Shown here in pieces: positions 8,358 through 17,531 of a stretch of DNA of 64,000 nucleotides (position 1 is the first letter of the stretch; every line of letters starts with the position of its first letter). Below the pieces are notes generated by a model. That model saw only the letters and a program-made list of their open reading frames with translations, did not search any database and was not told the origin of the DNA. Source of the stretch: Bradyrhizobium barranii subsp. apii (lineage in GTDB: Bacteria; Pseudomonadota; Alphaproteobacteria; Rhizobiales; Xanthobacteraceae); contig NZ_CP096255.1 of the NCBI RefSeq assembly GCF_011516635.5, forward strand, positions 7,500,501 through 7,564,500. Reading direction: 5' to 3'. A program made the translations under genes and the position numbers.

Positions 8358-9014
8358 TTGATCATCACCCGCCGCGCCTTCAACACGATGCTGTCGCTGA
8401 CCGGTCTTGCCGCGCTCGCTGGGCTGTCGCCGCTGCGGTTCATCTCCGAGGCCATGGCGCAGTCGGCCGCCGATGTGGCCAAGCCCGTGTCGCTGCCCGA
8501 CATGGCACTCGGCCCCAAGGACGCCCCGGTCACCATCACCGAATATGCCTCGATGACCTGCCCGCATTGCGCGGCGTTCAACGAGCAGGTGTTCCCCAAG
8601 ATCAAGTCGGAATACATCGACACCGGCAAGGTGCGTTACGTCTTCCGCGAGTTCCCGCTCGACATCAAGGCCGCCGCCGGCTCGATGCTGTCGCGCTGCA
8701 TCGCCAAGGACGACGCGTCGAAATATTTCGCGGTCACCGACATGCTGTTCCGCCAGCAGAACGACTGGGTGCTGAAGAACACCACCGAGACCCTGACGCG
8801 GATCGGCAAGCAGGCCGGCCTCACCCAGCAGCAGGTCGAGGCCTGCCTGAAGGACCAGGCGCTGCTCGACAAGATCGCCGCCGACCAGAAGTACGCCAGC
8901 GACGTTCTGAAGGTGGATTCGACGCCGACCTTCTTCATCAACGGCGAGAAGATCAAGGGCGAAGCCTCGTTCGATGAATTCGCCAAGAAGATCAATCCGC
9001 TGCTGAAGAGCTGA
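8358..9014 (+). CDS. DsbA-family thiol-disulfide oxidoreductase
   Basis: A 218-residue periplasmic disulfide oxidoreductase. The N-terminus has a twin arginine at 5-6, a hydrophobic stretch and an AMAQS cleavage region near 32-36, so it is exported, possibly by Tat. The thioredoxin active site is C68-P-H-C71 and the cis-proline loop is STPTFF near 193. The helical insertion between them is DsbA-like. It sits directly before smc, an order I associate with several alphaproteobacteria, though the two products act in different compartments. Confidence 0.9.
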   Translation: MIITRRAFNTMLSLTGLAALAGLSPLRFISEAMAQSAADVAKPVSLPDMALGPKDAPVTITEYASMTCPHCAAFNEQVFPKIKSEYIDTGKVRYVFREFPLDIKAAAGSMLSRCIAKDDASKYFAVTDMLFRQQNDWVLKNTTETLTRIGKQAGLTQQQVEACLKDQALLDKIAADQKYASDVLKVDSTPTFFINGEKIKGEASFDEFAKKINPLLKS

Positions 9015-9232
9015 TTTTCCCCGCTCAACGCCTGATTCGCATCTCGAAAGCCGTATCTTTCCCGGCATAAATCCCTTGGGAAAAGCGGTTTTCGCCGGTT
9101 GCCCTCGCGGCGCACCGCGGCCATTGTCCGACCGCATGAGGCGCCTCGCGCGACTCACCCAGAGAGTGACATTGCCTTCCATGGTATTGTCCCGGCAGGG
9201 GGATTCGCGCCTGCCAACAGAGATGCGTGCTT

Positions 9233-12200
9233 ATGAAAATCACCCGCCTGCGCCTTCACGGCTTCAAGTCCTTCGTTGAGGCCACCGACTTCGTCATCGA
9301 GCCCGGCCTGACCGGCGTGGTCGGACCCAACGGCTGCGGCAAGTCGAATCTCGTCGAGGCGCTGCGCTGGGCGATGGGCGAAACCTCGTACAAGTCGCTG
9401 CGCGCGGCCGACATGGACGCGGTGATCTTCGCCGGCTCCGGCAACCGTCCTGCGCGCAACCACGCCGAAGTGACGATGACGATCGACAACACCGATCGCA
9501 CCGCGCCGGCGGCGATGAACGACAGCCAGCTGCTCGAAATCTCCCGCCGCATCGAGCGCGAGGCCGGCTCGGTCTATCGCATCAACGGCCGCGACGTGCG
9601 TGCGCGCGACGTGCAGATCCTGTTCGCGGACGCCGCCACCGGCGCGCGTTCGCCCGCCCTCGTCCACCAGGGCAAGATCGGCGAGATCATCCAGGCCAAG
9701 CCCGAGCAGCGCCGCCGCGTGCTGGAAGATGCCGCCGGCGTCGCCGGCCTGCACGCCCGCCGCCACGAGGCCGAATTGCGGCTGAAGGCGGCCGAAACCA
9801 ACCTTACCCGCGTCGAGGACGTGATCGGCCAGCTCGCCGGCCAGATGGAAGGCCTAAAGAAGCAGGCCCGTCAGGCCGTGCGCTATCGCGAAGTCGCGGC
9901 CAAGGTCCGCAAGGCCGAAGCCACGCTGTTCCACCTGCGCTGGATCGGCGCGCATGCCGATGTCAACGAATCCGGCCAGACCCATGATCTCGCGGTTCGC
10001 GAGATGGCCGAACGCACCCAGCACCAGGCCGAAGCCGCCCGCATCCAGGCGATCCGCGCCACCGAAATGCCGGCGCTGCGCGATGCCGAAGCGCGCGCCG
10101 CGGCCGGGCTGCAGCGCCTGACCAATGCCCGCGAGCTGCTCGACCGCGAGGAAGAGCGCGCCAAGGAGCGTGTCGCCGAGCTCGAGCGGCGCCTCGCCCA
10201 GTTCGAGGGCGACATCTCGCGCGCCCAGCAGCAGACCATGGACGCCGACGTCGCGCTCCAGCGGCTCGACACCGAAGACGCCGAGCTGAAGGAAGAGATC
10301 AAGTCGCGGGTCGAGAAGCGCTCAGGTGTCGACGAGCGCGTCGGCGAAGCCGAGGCGGTGCTGACCGAAACCGAGCACCAGTTCGCCGAGCTCACCACGG
10401 CGCTTGCCGACCTCACCGCCAAGCGCAACCAGCTCGAAGCCAATGTCCGCACCCATCGCGACAAGCTCGCCCGCCTCGACCAGGAGATTTCGAACGTCGC
10501 GGCCGAGGAGCAGAAGCTTGCCGACGAGACTGGCGGCTTCGGCGATCTCGACGAGCTGACCGCAACGGTCGAGAACGCGGAGCAGACCCTTGCTGCTTCG
10601 GAAGCTGCGGCCCAGGCCAGCGAAGCTGCGCATGTTGCCGCGCGCCAGACGCTGGAATCCTCACGCTCGCCGCTCGTCGAAGCCGACAAGCGCGTGCAGC
10701 GCCTCGATACCGAGGCGCGCACGATCTCCAAGATCGTCAATGGCGAGACCAAGAATCTGTGGCCGCCGATCATCGACGGCATCACCGTCGACAAGGGCTT
10801 TGAGAAGGCGATCGGTGCCGCGCTTGGCGACGATCTCGATGCGCCGGTCGATCCGTCCGCGCCGATGCGCTGGACCAATGCCGGCGTCACCGACGGCGAT
10901 CCGGAGCTGCCCGAGGGCGTCGTGCCGCTCGCGAGCCACGTTCAGGCGCCCGCCGAGCTGGCGCGCCGCCTGGCGCAGATCGGCGTGGTGCCGCGCGAGC
11001 GCGGCGCCGAACTGGTCTCGCAGCTCAAGACCGGCCAGCGGCTGGTCTCGCCCGAAGGCGACGTCTGGCGCTGGGACGGCTTTGTCGCCGCGGCCCACGC
11101 TCCGACCGGTGCGGCACGGCGCCTCGCCGAGCGCGCCCGCCTCGTCGACATCGAGAACGAGCTGGAGCAGGCCCGCATCGACGCGCAGATCAAGCGTCAG
11201 GCGCTGGAGAACGCCGAGTCCGAGCTGCAGATGGCCGCCAGCACCGAAGGTGCGAGCCGCGAGGCCTGGCGCGCCGCCCAGCGCGAGGTGAACGTCGCGC
11301 GCGAGCGCCATGCCACCGCCGAGCGCGAGATCAGCCGCCGCGCCGCGCGCAAGGCGACGCTGTCGGAAGCCCATAGCCGTCTCGCCGCCGACCGCGCCGA
11401 GGCCGAGGCCGCGTACGAATATGCCGAGGCCGGCATCACCGAGCTGCCGTCGAGCGAGGACACCGAGACCCGTCTCGCCGCCGTCCGCAGCGACATCGAA
11501 GGCCATCGCCGCATGGCCGCCCAGGTCCGCGCCGAGGCGCAGGCGCTGGCGCGCGAAGCGGAGCTCGCCGACCGCCGCGTGCAGGCGATCCTCGCCGAGC
11601 GCACCGAGTGGCAGAACCGCAAGGAGAGCGCGGCCTCTCACATCGACACCATCCAGACCCGCATCACCGAGGTCTCGATCGAGCGCAGCGATCTCGAAAA
11701 CGCGCCCGCCGTGTTCGCCGAGAAGCGCAGCGCGCTGATCACCGAGATCGAATACGCGGAAAACGACCGCCGCATGGCCGCCGACGCGCTCGCCTCGGCC
11801 GAGACCGCGATGGCCGAAACCGATCGCGTCGCCAAGCTGACACTCGAAGCGCTGTCGAGCTCCCGCGAGGCCACCGCGCGCGCCGAGGAACGCATGGAAG
11901 GCGCACGGCGCCGGCTCGAGGACATCGAGCGCGAGATCCGCGACATGCTGGAGGTCGAGCCGCAGGCCGTTGCCGGCCTCGCCGAGATCGAGCCCGGCGC
12001 CGAGCTGCCGCCGCTGCACGACATCGAGGAAGACCTCGAAAAGATGCGCCGCGACCGCGAGCGCCTCGGTGCTGTCAACCTGCGCGCCGAGGAAGAGCTG
12101 CGCGAGGTCGAGACCCAGCACACCGGCCTCGTCACCGAGCGCGATGACCTCGTCGAAGCCATCAAGCGGCTGCGCCAGGGCATCCAGAGCCTCAACAAGG

Positions 12201-12697
12201 AAGCGCGCGAGCGGCTCCTGACCTCGTTCGAGGTCGTCAACAACCACTTCAAGCGCCTGTTCGTCGAGCTGTTCGGCGGCGGCGAGGCCGCGCTGCACCT
12301 GATCGAGAGCGACGACCCGCTCGAAGCCGGTCTCGAGATCATCGCAAAGCCGCCGGGCAAGAAGCCGCAGACGCTGTCGCTGCTTTCGGGCGGCGAGCAG
12401 GCGCTGACCGCGATGGCGCTGATCTTCGCGGTGTTCCTCACCAACCCCTCGCCGATCTGCGTGCTGGACGAAGTCGACGCACCGCTCGACGACCACAACG
12501 TCGAGCGCTACTGCAACCTGCTGCACGAGATGACCGGCTCGACCGACACCCGCTTCATCATCATCACGCACAACCCGATCACGATGGCGCGGATGAACCG
12601 GCTGTTCGGCGTCACCATGGCCGAGCGCGGCGTCTCGCAACTGGTGTCGGTGAGCCTGTCAGAGGCGGTGGACATTCTCGACCAGAACGTGGCGTGA
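9233..12697 (+). CDS. smc: Chromosome segregation protein SMC
   Basis: Condensin ATPase, 1154 residues. Walker A is GPNGCGKSN at 31-39. Long coiled coils fill about 170-500 and 650-1000. A hinge domain at about 510-640 includes NLWPPIIDGITVDKG and the region after it. The ABC signature LLSGGEQALTAMAL and Walker B ICVLDEVDAPLDDHNV are at the C-terminus. The ATG at 9233 is preferred over the GTG at 9227 because MKITRLRLHGFKSF is the usual family start. It organises and segregates the chromosome together with ScpA/ScpB, which are not in this window. Confidence 0.97.
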   Translation: MKITRLRLHGFKSFVEATDFVIEPGLTGVVGPNGCGKSNLVEALRWAMGETSYKSLRAADMDAVIFAGSGNRPARNHAEVTMTIDNTDRTAPAAMNDSQLLEISRRIEREAGSVYRINGRDVRARDVQILFADAATGARSPALVHQGKIGEIIQAKPEQRRRVLEDAAGVAGLHARRHEAELRLKAAETNLTRVEDVIGQLAGQMEGLKKQARQAVRYREVAAKVRKAEATLFHLRWIGAHADVNESGQTHDLAVREMAERTQHQAEAARIQAIRATEMPALRDAEARAAAGLQRLTNARELLDREEERAKERVAELERRLAQFEGDISRAQQQTMDADVALQRLDTEDAELKEEIKSRVEKRSGVDERVGEAEAVLTETEHQFAELTTALADLTAKRNQLEANVRTHRDKLARLDQEISNVAAEEQKLADETGGFGDLDELTATVENAEQTLAASEAAAQASEAAHVAARQTLESSRSPLVEADKRVQRLDTEARTISKIVNGETKNLWPPIIDGITVDKGFEKAIGAALGDDLDAPVDPSAPMRWTNAGVTDGDPELPEGVVPLASHVQAPAELARRLAQIGVVPRERGAELVSQLKTGQRLVSPEGDVWRWDGFVAAAHAPTGAARRLAERARLVDIENELEQARIDAQIKRQALENAESELQMAASTEGASREAWRAAQREVNVARERHATAEREISRRAARKATLSEAHSRLAADRAEAEAAYEYAEAGITELPSSEDTETRLAAVRSDIEGHRRMAAQVRAEAQALAREAELADRRVQAILAERTEWQNRKESAASHIDTIQTRITEVSIERSDLENAPAVFAEKRSALITEIEYAENDRRMAADALASAETAMAETDRVAKLTLEALSSSREATARAEERMEGARRRLEDIEREIRDMLEVEPQAVAGLAEIEPGAELPPLHDIEEDLEKMRRDRERLGAVNLRAEEELREVETQHTGLVTERDDLVEAIKRLRQGIQSLNKEARERLLTSFEVVNNHFKRLFVELFGGGEAALHLIESDDPLEAGLEIIAKPPGKKPQTLSLLSGGEQALTAMALIFAVFLTNPSPICVLDEVDAPLDDHNVERYCNLLHEMTGSTDTRFIIITHNPITMARMNRLFGVTMAERGVSQLVSVSLSEAVDILDQNVA

Positions 12698-12759
12698 GCC
12701 TCCGGTCGTTCCACACCCATTGACGTCATCATCCGCCTTGTGCGCAAATTGCGCACTGG

Positions 12760-12846
12760 AGCGGATGATCCAGTACGCCGCGGCCTCTCGGTTCACGGCG
12801 CCGTCTCGGAATACTGGATGCCCCGCCTACGCGGGGCATGACGATG
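12760..12846. repeat. Palindromic repeat (CCAGTACGCCGCGGC family), copy 1
   Basis: ATCCAGTACGCCGCGGCC, then a mirrored ATACTGGAT, then the hairpin GCCCCGC-CTAC-GCGGGGC. A second copy with the same block order lies at 61622-61707. It covers the apparent upstream extension of the Rsm22 reading frame, one reason for the start chosen there. Confidence 0.72.
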
Positions 12847-12851
12847 AGAAA

Positions 12852-13829
12852 ATGATCTCACCCACCCTCCCCGCTGAGCTAAAAGCAGCCCTCGACGGCA
12901 AGCTCCAGGGCTTCTCCCGCACCGACGCCGCACAGCGCTCGCAAAAAATCTCGACCGCCTATCGCGCAGGCGGCACCTCCGGCACCATCAAGTCGGAGGC
13001 CGACGCGCTCGCCTATGCGCTGGCGCGGATGCCGGCAACCTATGCGGCCGTGGCGGCCAGCCTGAATGCGCTGACCGAGATGGCGCCGGATCTCGCCCCG
13101 GAAACCCTGCTCGACGTCGGCGCAGGCCCGGGCACCGCGAGCTGGGCCGCTGCTGAAGCCTTTCCGTCGCTGCAAGATTTCACCCTGCTCGACGCCAACG
13201 CCACCCTCAGCCGTCTCGCGCTCGAACTCGCGCATGACAGCACGCGGCTCGCTGATTGCCGCTATCTGCCGGGCGACGCCGGCACCAACCTCGCGGAAGC
13301 CTCGCAAGCCGATCTCGTCGTCGCGAGCTACGTCATCGGTGAGCTCAGTGAGACCGATCAGCGCAAGCTGGCGGAAACGATGTGGGCCAAGGCCCGCCAC
13401 GCGCTGGTCGTGATCGAGCCCGGCACACCGGCCGGCTACGCGCGCATCCTCGCGCTGCGCCAGCAGCTGATCGCGCTAGGTGCCTACGTCGCCGCGCCCT
13501 GCCCGCACGAAAAGCCCTGCCCGCTCACGGCACCTGACTGGTGCCATTTCAGCCAGCGCCTCCCGCGCTCGCAAGCGCACCGGCAGATCAAGGGCGCCGA
13601 CGTGCCGTTCGAGGACGAGCGCTTCATCTACATCGCCCTGACCCGGACAGCGCCCGCAACACGTGCCGCGCGCGTGCTGGCGCCGCCGGATGTCGGCAAA
13701 GCCGAGATCACCGCAAAGCTCTGCACGGACGGCGGCCTCGCCATCACCAAGGTCCCGCGGCGCGACAAGGCCGGCTATGCAAGCGCCCGGCGCTGGCGCT
13801 GGGGCGACGCGGTCATTGCCGAAAGTTAA
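12852..13829 (+). CDS. Rsm22-family putative ribosomal methyltransferase
   Basis: A 325-residue SAM-dependent methyltransferase-fold protein of the Rsm22 family, linked to small ribosomal subunit assembly. The SAM motif is LLDVGAGPGTASWAA near 90-105. The family cysteine cluster follows at about 215-235 in CPHEKPCPL and WCHFSQR; equivalent residues bind an iron-sulfur cluster in mitochondrial relatives. The start at 12852 excludes about 44 upstream codons that lie inside a repeat element. It follows smc in the same direction after a 154-base gap. Confidence 0.87.
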   Translation: MISPTLPAELKAALDGKLQGFSRTDAAQRSQKISTAYRAGGTSGTIKSEADALAYALARMPATYAAVAASLNALTEMAPDLAPETLLDVGAGPGTASWAAAEAFPSLQDFTLLDANATLSRLALELAHDSTRLADCRYLPGDAGTNLAEASQADLVVASYVIGELSETDQRKLAETMWAKARHALVVIEPGTPAGYARILALRQQLIALGAYVAAPCPHEKPCPLTAPDWCHFSQRLPRSQAHRQIKGADVPFEDERFIYIALTRTAPATRAARVLAPPDVGKAEITAKLCTDGGLAITKVPRRDKAGYASARRWRWGDAVIAES

Positions 13830-13965
13830 CTTCGTCGGACGCTTTTGCCTTGAACTCGGATGGTTCCCCATTCGACCAAGTCTTACCTTCCTCTGCGCCG
13901 GGCTCTCGTCCTGTGCCAATTTGGTCTAGGCTGCGCCCGCCTTCTTCCCCCTTCAGGAGTTCTCC

Positions 13966-14526
13966 ATGTCGACCGGCTGGATCGTTCTCGGCGTCATCGT
14001 CGTCCTCGTGTTCCTGGCGTTCAGCGCCTACAACCGGCTGGTGGCGCTGGGCCAGCGCGTCGGCCAAGCGTTTGCCGATATCGACGTGCAGCTCAAGCAG
14101 CGCCACGATCTGATCCCGAACCTGGTCGAGACGGTGAAGGGCTATGCCTCGCATGAGCGTGGCACGCTCGACGACGTCATCAAGGCGCGCAACTCGGCGA
14201 TGTCGGCGCAGGGGCCGGCACAGGTATCCGCCGCCGAGAACCAGCTCTCCGGCGCGCTCGGCCGGCTGATCGCGCTGTCCGAGGCCTATCCGGACCTCAA
14301 GGCCAACGCCAACTTCCAGCAGCTCGCCAGCGAGCTCTCCGACCTCGAGAACAAGATCGCGGCCAGCCGCCGCTTCTTCAACAACGCGGTCCAGGAATAC
14401 AACACCGGCATCCAGCAAATGCCCGCCGCCCTGTTCGCCGGCATGTTCGGCTTCACCAAGAAGGACTTCTTCGATCTCGGCGCCAGCCGCACCGAAGTCG
14501 AAGCCACTCCGCAGGTGAAGTTCTGA
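13966..14526 (+). CDS. lemA: LemA family membrane protein
   Basis: A 186-residue LemA protein. One N-terminal membrane helix (about 5-23) is followed by the family core AYNRLVALGQRVGQAFADIDVQLKQRHDLIPNLVETVKGY. A helical bundle follows with AAENQLSGALGRL and ASRRFFNNAVQEYN. LemA proteins expose the bundle outside the cytoplasmic membrane; their biochemical role is not settled. The M48 protease gene starts 32 bases downstream, a recurring pairing that suggests a joint envelope-quality role. Confidence 0.93.
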   Translation: MSTGWIVLGVIVVLVFLAFSAYNRLVALGQRVGQAFADIDVQLKQRHDLIPNLVETVKGYASHERGTLDDVIKARNSAMSAQGPAQVSAAENQLSGALGRLIALSEAYPDLKANANFQQLASELSDLENKIAASRRFFNNAVQEYNTGIQQMPAALFAGMFGFTKKDFFDLGASRTEVEATPQVKF

Positions 14527-14558
14527 GTTGAGCCGATAGGCCGGCAGGGCATCGCGTC

Positions 14559-15761
14559 ATGGCCGCGTATGGTCTCTACACGCACATCGCCTCGAACAAG
14601 TTTCGTTCGATGCTGCTGCTCGCCGGCCTGTTCATGCTGGTCTACGTGCTGGTCTATGCCGGCGCGCTGGTCGCGGAAGTCGTCATCAACAGCAATGGCA
14701 CTGTCGCCTACTATCTGAGCCGCGCTTTCCACGACCTCATCGTCGCCGCGCCGTTCGCCACGATCGCGGCGGCGGCCTGGATCGTCATCGCCTATTTCTT
14801 CCACCAGTCGATGATCGATGCCGTGACCGGCGGCCACGACGTCACCCGGCAGGAAGAGCCGCGGCTCTACAATCTGCTCGAGAACCTCTGCATCTCGCGC
14901 GGCATCACGATGCCGAAGCTGAAGATCATGGAGAGCCCGGCGCTGAACGCGTTCGCGACCGGCCTCAATCCGCGGCAATATTCGATCACCCTGACCACGG
15001 GTCTCCTCAATGCGCTTGATGACAAGGAGATCGAGGCGGTGCTGGGCCACGAGCTGACCCACATCAAGAACGGCGACGTCCAGCTGATGGTCGTCGCCGT
15101 CATCATCGCCGGCGTGGTCGGCTTCTTCGGCGAGTTGTTCTTCCGCCTGTTCACGAGCTTCAACTGGAGCTCCGGCTCCGGCGGCTCGTGGTCGTCGGGC
15201 TCGTCCTCATCGTCGCGATCATCCTCGTCATCGAGCGACAGCAAGAGCTCTGGCGGCGGCGCGGTGATCGTGATCATCATCGCGGTCGTGTTGATCGTGG
15301 TGGCGTGGCTGTTGTCGCAGGTGGTGAAGCTCGCGCTGTCGCGTTCGCGCGAATATCTCGCCGACGCAGGCTCCGTCGAGCTGACGAAAGATCCGGACGC
15401 CATGATCTCGGCGCTGCGCAAGATCGAGAACCGCGGCGAGCTGCCGGGCGCGACCTCGGCGGTGATGGAGCTCTGCGTCGACAATCCGCGCGAGGGCTTT
15501 GCCGATTTGTTCGCGACCCATCCCTCGGTGCAGTCCCGGGTCGACGCGCTGGTCAAGTTCGCCGGCGGCCATGATCCCGGCCCGCTGCCGCCGCCCGACG
15601 AGGCGGACGAGCCTGAGGCACAGGTTGAGCGGCAGGACGGCCCGCCGCCGTTGCGCCAGGGGCCTTGGGACGATGCAGGCGGCTCGGCCAGTCCGCCGCC
15701 CGTGCCCGCACCCTCCGGAACTGCAGCCGGCAATCCGATGGGTCCATGGGGCCGTCGTTAA
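14559..15761 (+). CDS. M48 family membrane metalloprotease (HtpX-like)
   Basis: A 400-residue zinc membrane protease. Two N-terminal membrane segments lie at about 18-40 and 62-82. The HExxH motif is HELTH at 164-168, and the third ligand is probably the Glu in SREYLADAGSVEL. A third hydrophobic segment near 170-195 is followed by an unusual serine-rich tract (about 208-238) and a fourth membrane segment. The C-terminal tail is proline-rich and acidic. HtpX-type proteases clear damaged membrane proteins. The serine tract is longer than I expect for HtpX. It probably shares a transcript with lemA. Confidence 0.9.
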   Translation: MAAYGLYTHIASNKFRSMLLLAGLFMLVYVLVYAGALVAEVVINSNGTVAYYLSRAFHDLIVAAPFATIAAAAWIVIAYFFHQSMIDAVTGGHDVTRQEEPRLYNLLENLCISRGITMPKLKIMESPALNAFATGLNPRQYSITLTTGLLNALDDKEIEAVLGHELTHIKNGDVQLMVVAVIIAGVVGFFGELFFRLFTSFNWSSGSGGSWSSGSSSSSRSSSSSSDSKSSGGGAVIVIIIAVVLIVVAWLLSQVVKLALSRSREYLADAGSVELTKDPDAMISALRKIENRGELPGATSAVMELCVDNPREGFADLFATHPSVQSRVDALVKFAGGHDPGPLPPPDEADEPEAQVERQDGPPPLRQGPWDDAGGSASPPPVPAPSGTAAGNPMGPWGRR

Positions 15762-15913
15762 GGGCGGGATTTTAAGCGACTTGCGAAGAGTTGCGTTGCG
15801 ATTGGGAAAAACCTCGGAAATTGCCACAACCATAGGCCGAGGATTTGAATTCTCCCTTGTTTCTGCCATGTTCGCGCCCAACAGCAGACTTGGGACATCG
15901 ATTTGGGGCCCGA

Positions 15914-15934
15914 CCGATTGCAAGGCGCAATCGG
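15914..15934. promoter_or_regulatory. Perfect inverted repeat upstream of a ParA-like gene
   Basis: CCGATTGC-AAGGC-GCAATCGG, 22 bases before the start codon at 15956. The 8-bp arms are perfect. It could be an operator or a 5'-UTR hairpin, and no T-run follows it. The 194-base gap is otherwise empty. Confidence 0.45.
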
Positions 15935-15955
15935 AGGGCGCGTTAGGGGACAGCA

Positions 15956-16708
15956 ATGGCAAAGCCGGCAGTGGTTGTGGTGGGCGCGGACAAGGGCGGG
16001 GTGGGCAAGACCACGGTGTCGCGCACCTTGCTCGATTATTTTTCCGCCAACAACGTACCGACGCGCGCCTTCGACACGGAGTCGCCGCGCGGAACCCTGA
16101 AGCGCTTTCACCCCGAGATCACCGAGATCGTCGACATGATGACGACCTCGGACCAGATGAAGATCTTCGACACGCTCAACGCGGCGAGCCCGTCGGTGAC
16201 CGTGATCGACGTCCGCGCCGGCCTGCTCTCGCCGGCACTGGCCTCGCTGCGCGACATCGGCTTCCTCGACGCCGCCAAGGCCGGCCAGATCACCTTCGCG
16301 GTGTTCCACATCCTGGGCCCCTCGATCGCGTCGCTCGACGAAATCGCCGAGACCGCGGGCTTCATGGGGGGCGCAAAATATTTCCTGGTGAAGAACTTCA
16401 TCAACGACACCCAGTTCTTCCAGTGGGACCAGGCGACCTACAATTCCTACTTCCACCGCATCAAGGACGCGACCGAGCTGACCATCCCCAAGCTCAACGA
16501 AATGGCCTATGAGCAGGTCGAAGTGTCCTCCGTCCCGTTCCTGAAATTCGTCGCCAACAAGGGCATCAACGACGAGGCGGCGAACTATTCCTTCGTGCTG
16601 CGCGGCTATGTCCGCCACTGGCTGGCGAATGTCTGGAGCGAATTCGACCGGATCCGGCTGACCGACATCGTCGGTTCGAAGCCCGCCACCCGCCACAGCG
16701 AAAAATAG
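15956..16708 (+). CDS. ParA/MinD-like P-loop ATPase of unknown role
   Basis: A 250-residue deviant-Walker ATPase. KGGVGKTTVSRTLLDYF at about 14-30 is the ParA/Mrp-type Walker A with the signature lysine. VTVIDVRAGLLSP near 80 sits where ParA proteins carry Walker A'/switch residues. No ParB, plasmid replication gene or Fe-S carrier cysteines are nearby, so plasmid partition or Mrp function is not supported. A second, shorter P-loop protein follows 60 bases later and resembles this one in layout, so the two may act as a pair. Confidence 0.75.
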   Translation: MAKPAVVVVGADKGGVGKTTVSRTLLDYFSANNVPTRAFDTESPRGTLKRFHPEITEIVDMMTTSDQMKIFDTLNAASPSVTVIDVRAGLLSPALASLRDIGFLDAAKAGQITFAVFHILGPSIASLDEIAETAGFMGGAKYFLVKNFINDTQFFQWDQATYNSYFHRIKDATELTIPKLNEMAYEQVEVSSVPFLKFVANKGINDEAANYSFVLRGYVRHWLANVWSEFDRIRLTDIVGSKPATRHSEK

Positions 16709-16768
16709 TTGCAGAGCCCGGGCGGATACGGCTGGATTGGGCGGTGAGTTCGCCTGATATAGCTGTCG

Positions 16769-17437
16769 ATGCCCGCGACGCCCCTTTACATCATCTGCTC
16801 GCCCCGCCCGCAGGTCGGCAAGACGCTGCTGGCGCGGCTTTTGAGCGAATTTTTGTTGCTCAAGAACGGCGACGTCGCGGCCTTGGACGTCAACCTGAAG
16901 GAGCCGTCGCTGCTCGACTATCTGCCGAAGGTCACCGAAACGGCTGATGTGATCGACACCTACGGCAAGATGCAGCTGATGGACCGCGTCATCGTCGATG
17001 ACGGCATGGCCAAGGTGATCGACCTCGGCTTCCACGCCTTCGACGAGTTCTTCAAGATGAGCGACGAGATCGGCCTGTTGAAGGAGGCCGCGCGCCGCCA
17101 CGTCGCGCCGATGATCCTGTTCGTGGCCGATACCGATCGCGTCTCGGCCCGCGCCCACGAGATGCTGCGCGGGCAGATCCCGCCGATAAACCTGATCACG
17201 GTGGACAATGAGCACATCGTGCGCGGCGAGCTGCCGGCCGCGATGGCGACCGGGCGGCTGTTCCGCCTGCCCGCGCTACCCGGCTTCCTCAAGACCTATA
17301 TCGATCGGCTGAACTTCTCCTTCACCGGCTATCTGCGCCAGGAGAAGGACGCCTCCACCGAACTGCACCAGTGGACCCGGCGGAACTACCTCGCCTTCCG
17401 CGAGCTCGAGCTCAGCCTGATCCTGCAACGGTCCTGA
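16769..17437 (+). CDS. Second P-loop ATPase-like protein, noncanonical Walker A
   Basis: A 222-residue protein with a similar plan to its upstream neighbour: beta strand PLYIICSPRP, then QVGKTLLARLLSEF, then VAALDVNLKEPSLLDYLP in the place of the ParA substrate-binding Asp. The Walker A has Pro where Gly/Ala is normal and lacks the extra lysine of the ParA type, so nucleotide binding is likely but hydrolysis is uncertain. The C-terminal part has no recognisable domain. Probably co-transcribed with the gene at 15956. Confidence 0.65.
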   Translation: MPATPLYIICSPRPQVGKTLLARLLSEFLLLKNGDVAALDVNLKEPSLLDYLPKVTETADVIDTYGKMQLMDRVIVDDGMAKVIDLGFHAFDEFFKMSDEIGLLKEAARRHVAPMILFVADTDRVSARAHEMLRGQIPPINLITVDNEHIVRGELPAAMATGRLFRLPALPGFLKTYIDRLNFSFTGYLRQEKDASTELHQWTRRNYLAFRELELSLILQRS

Positions 17438-17531
17438 GGCGATAATTTTACCCGGATAATATTGACTGCGTGCCCGACCAGGCCTATTGAGAGGCGGACA
17501 TCGGTATCCCTCTCAGCAAGGTCCCACCCCC

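Noticed and set aside
10661..12640. Open frame of about 660 codons antisense to smc
   Set aside because: Shadow of the smc coiled coil, with periodic composition that mirrors the sense codons.
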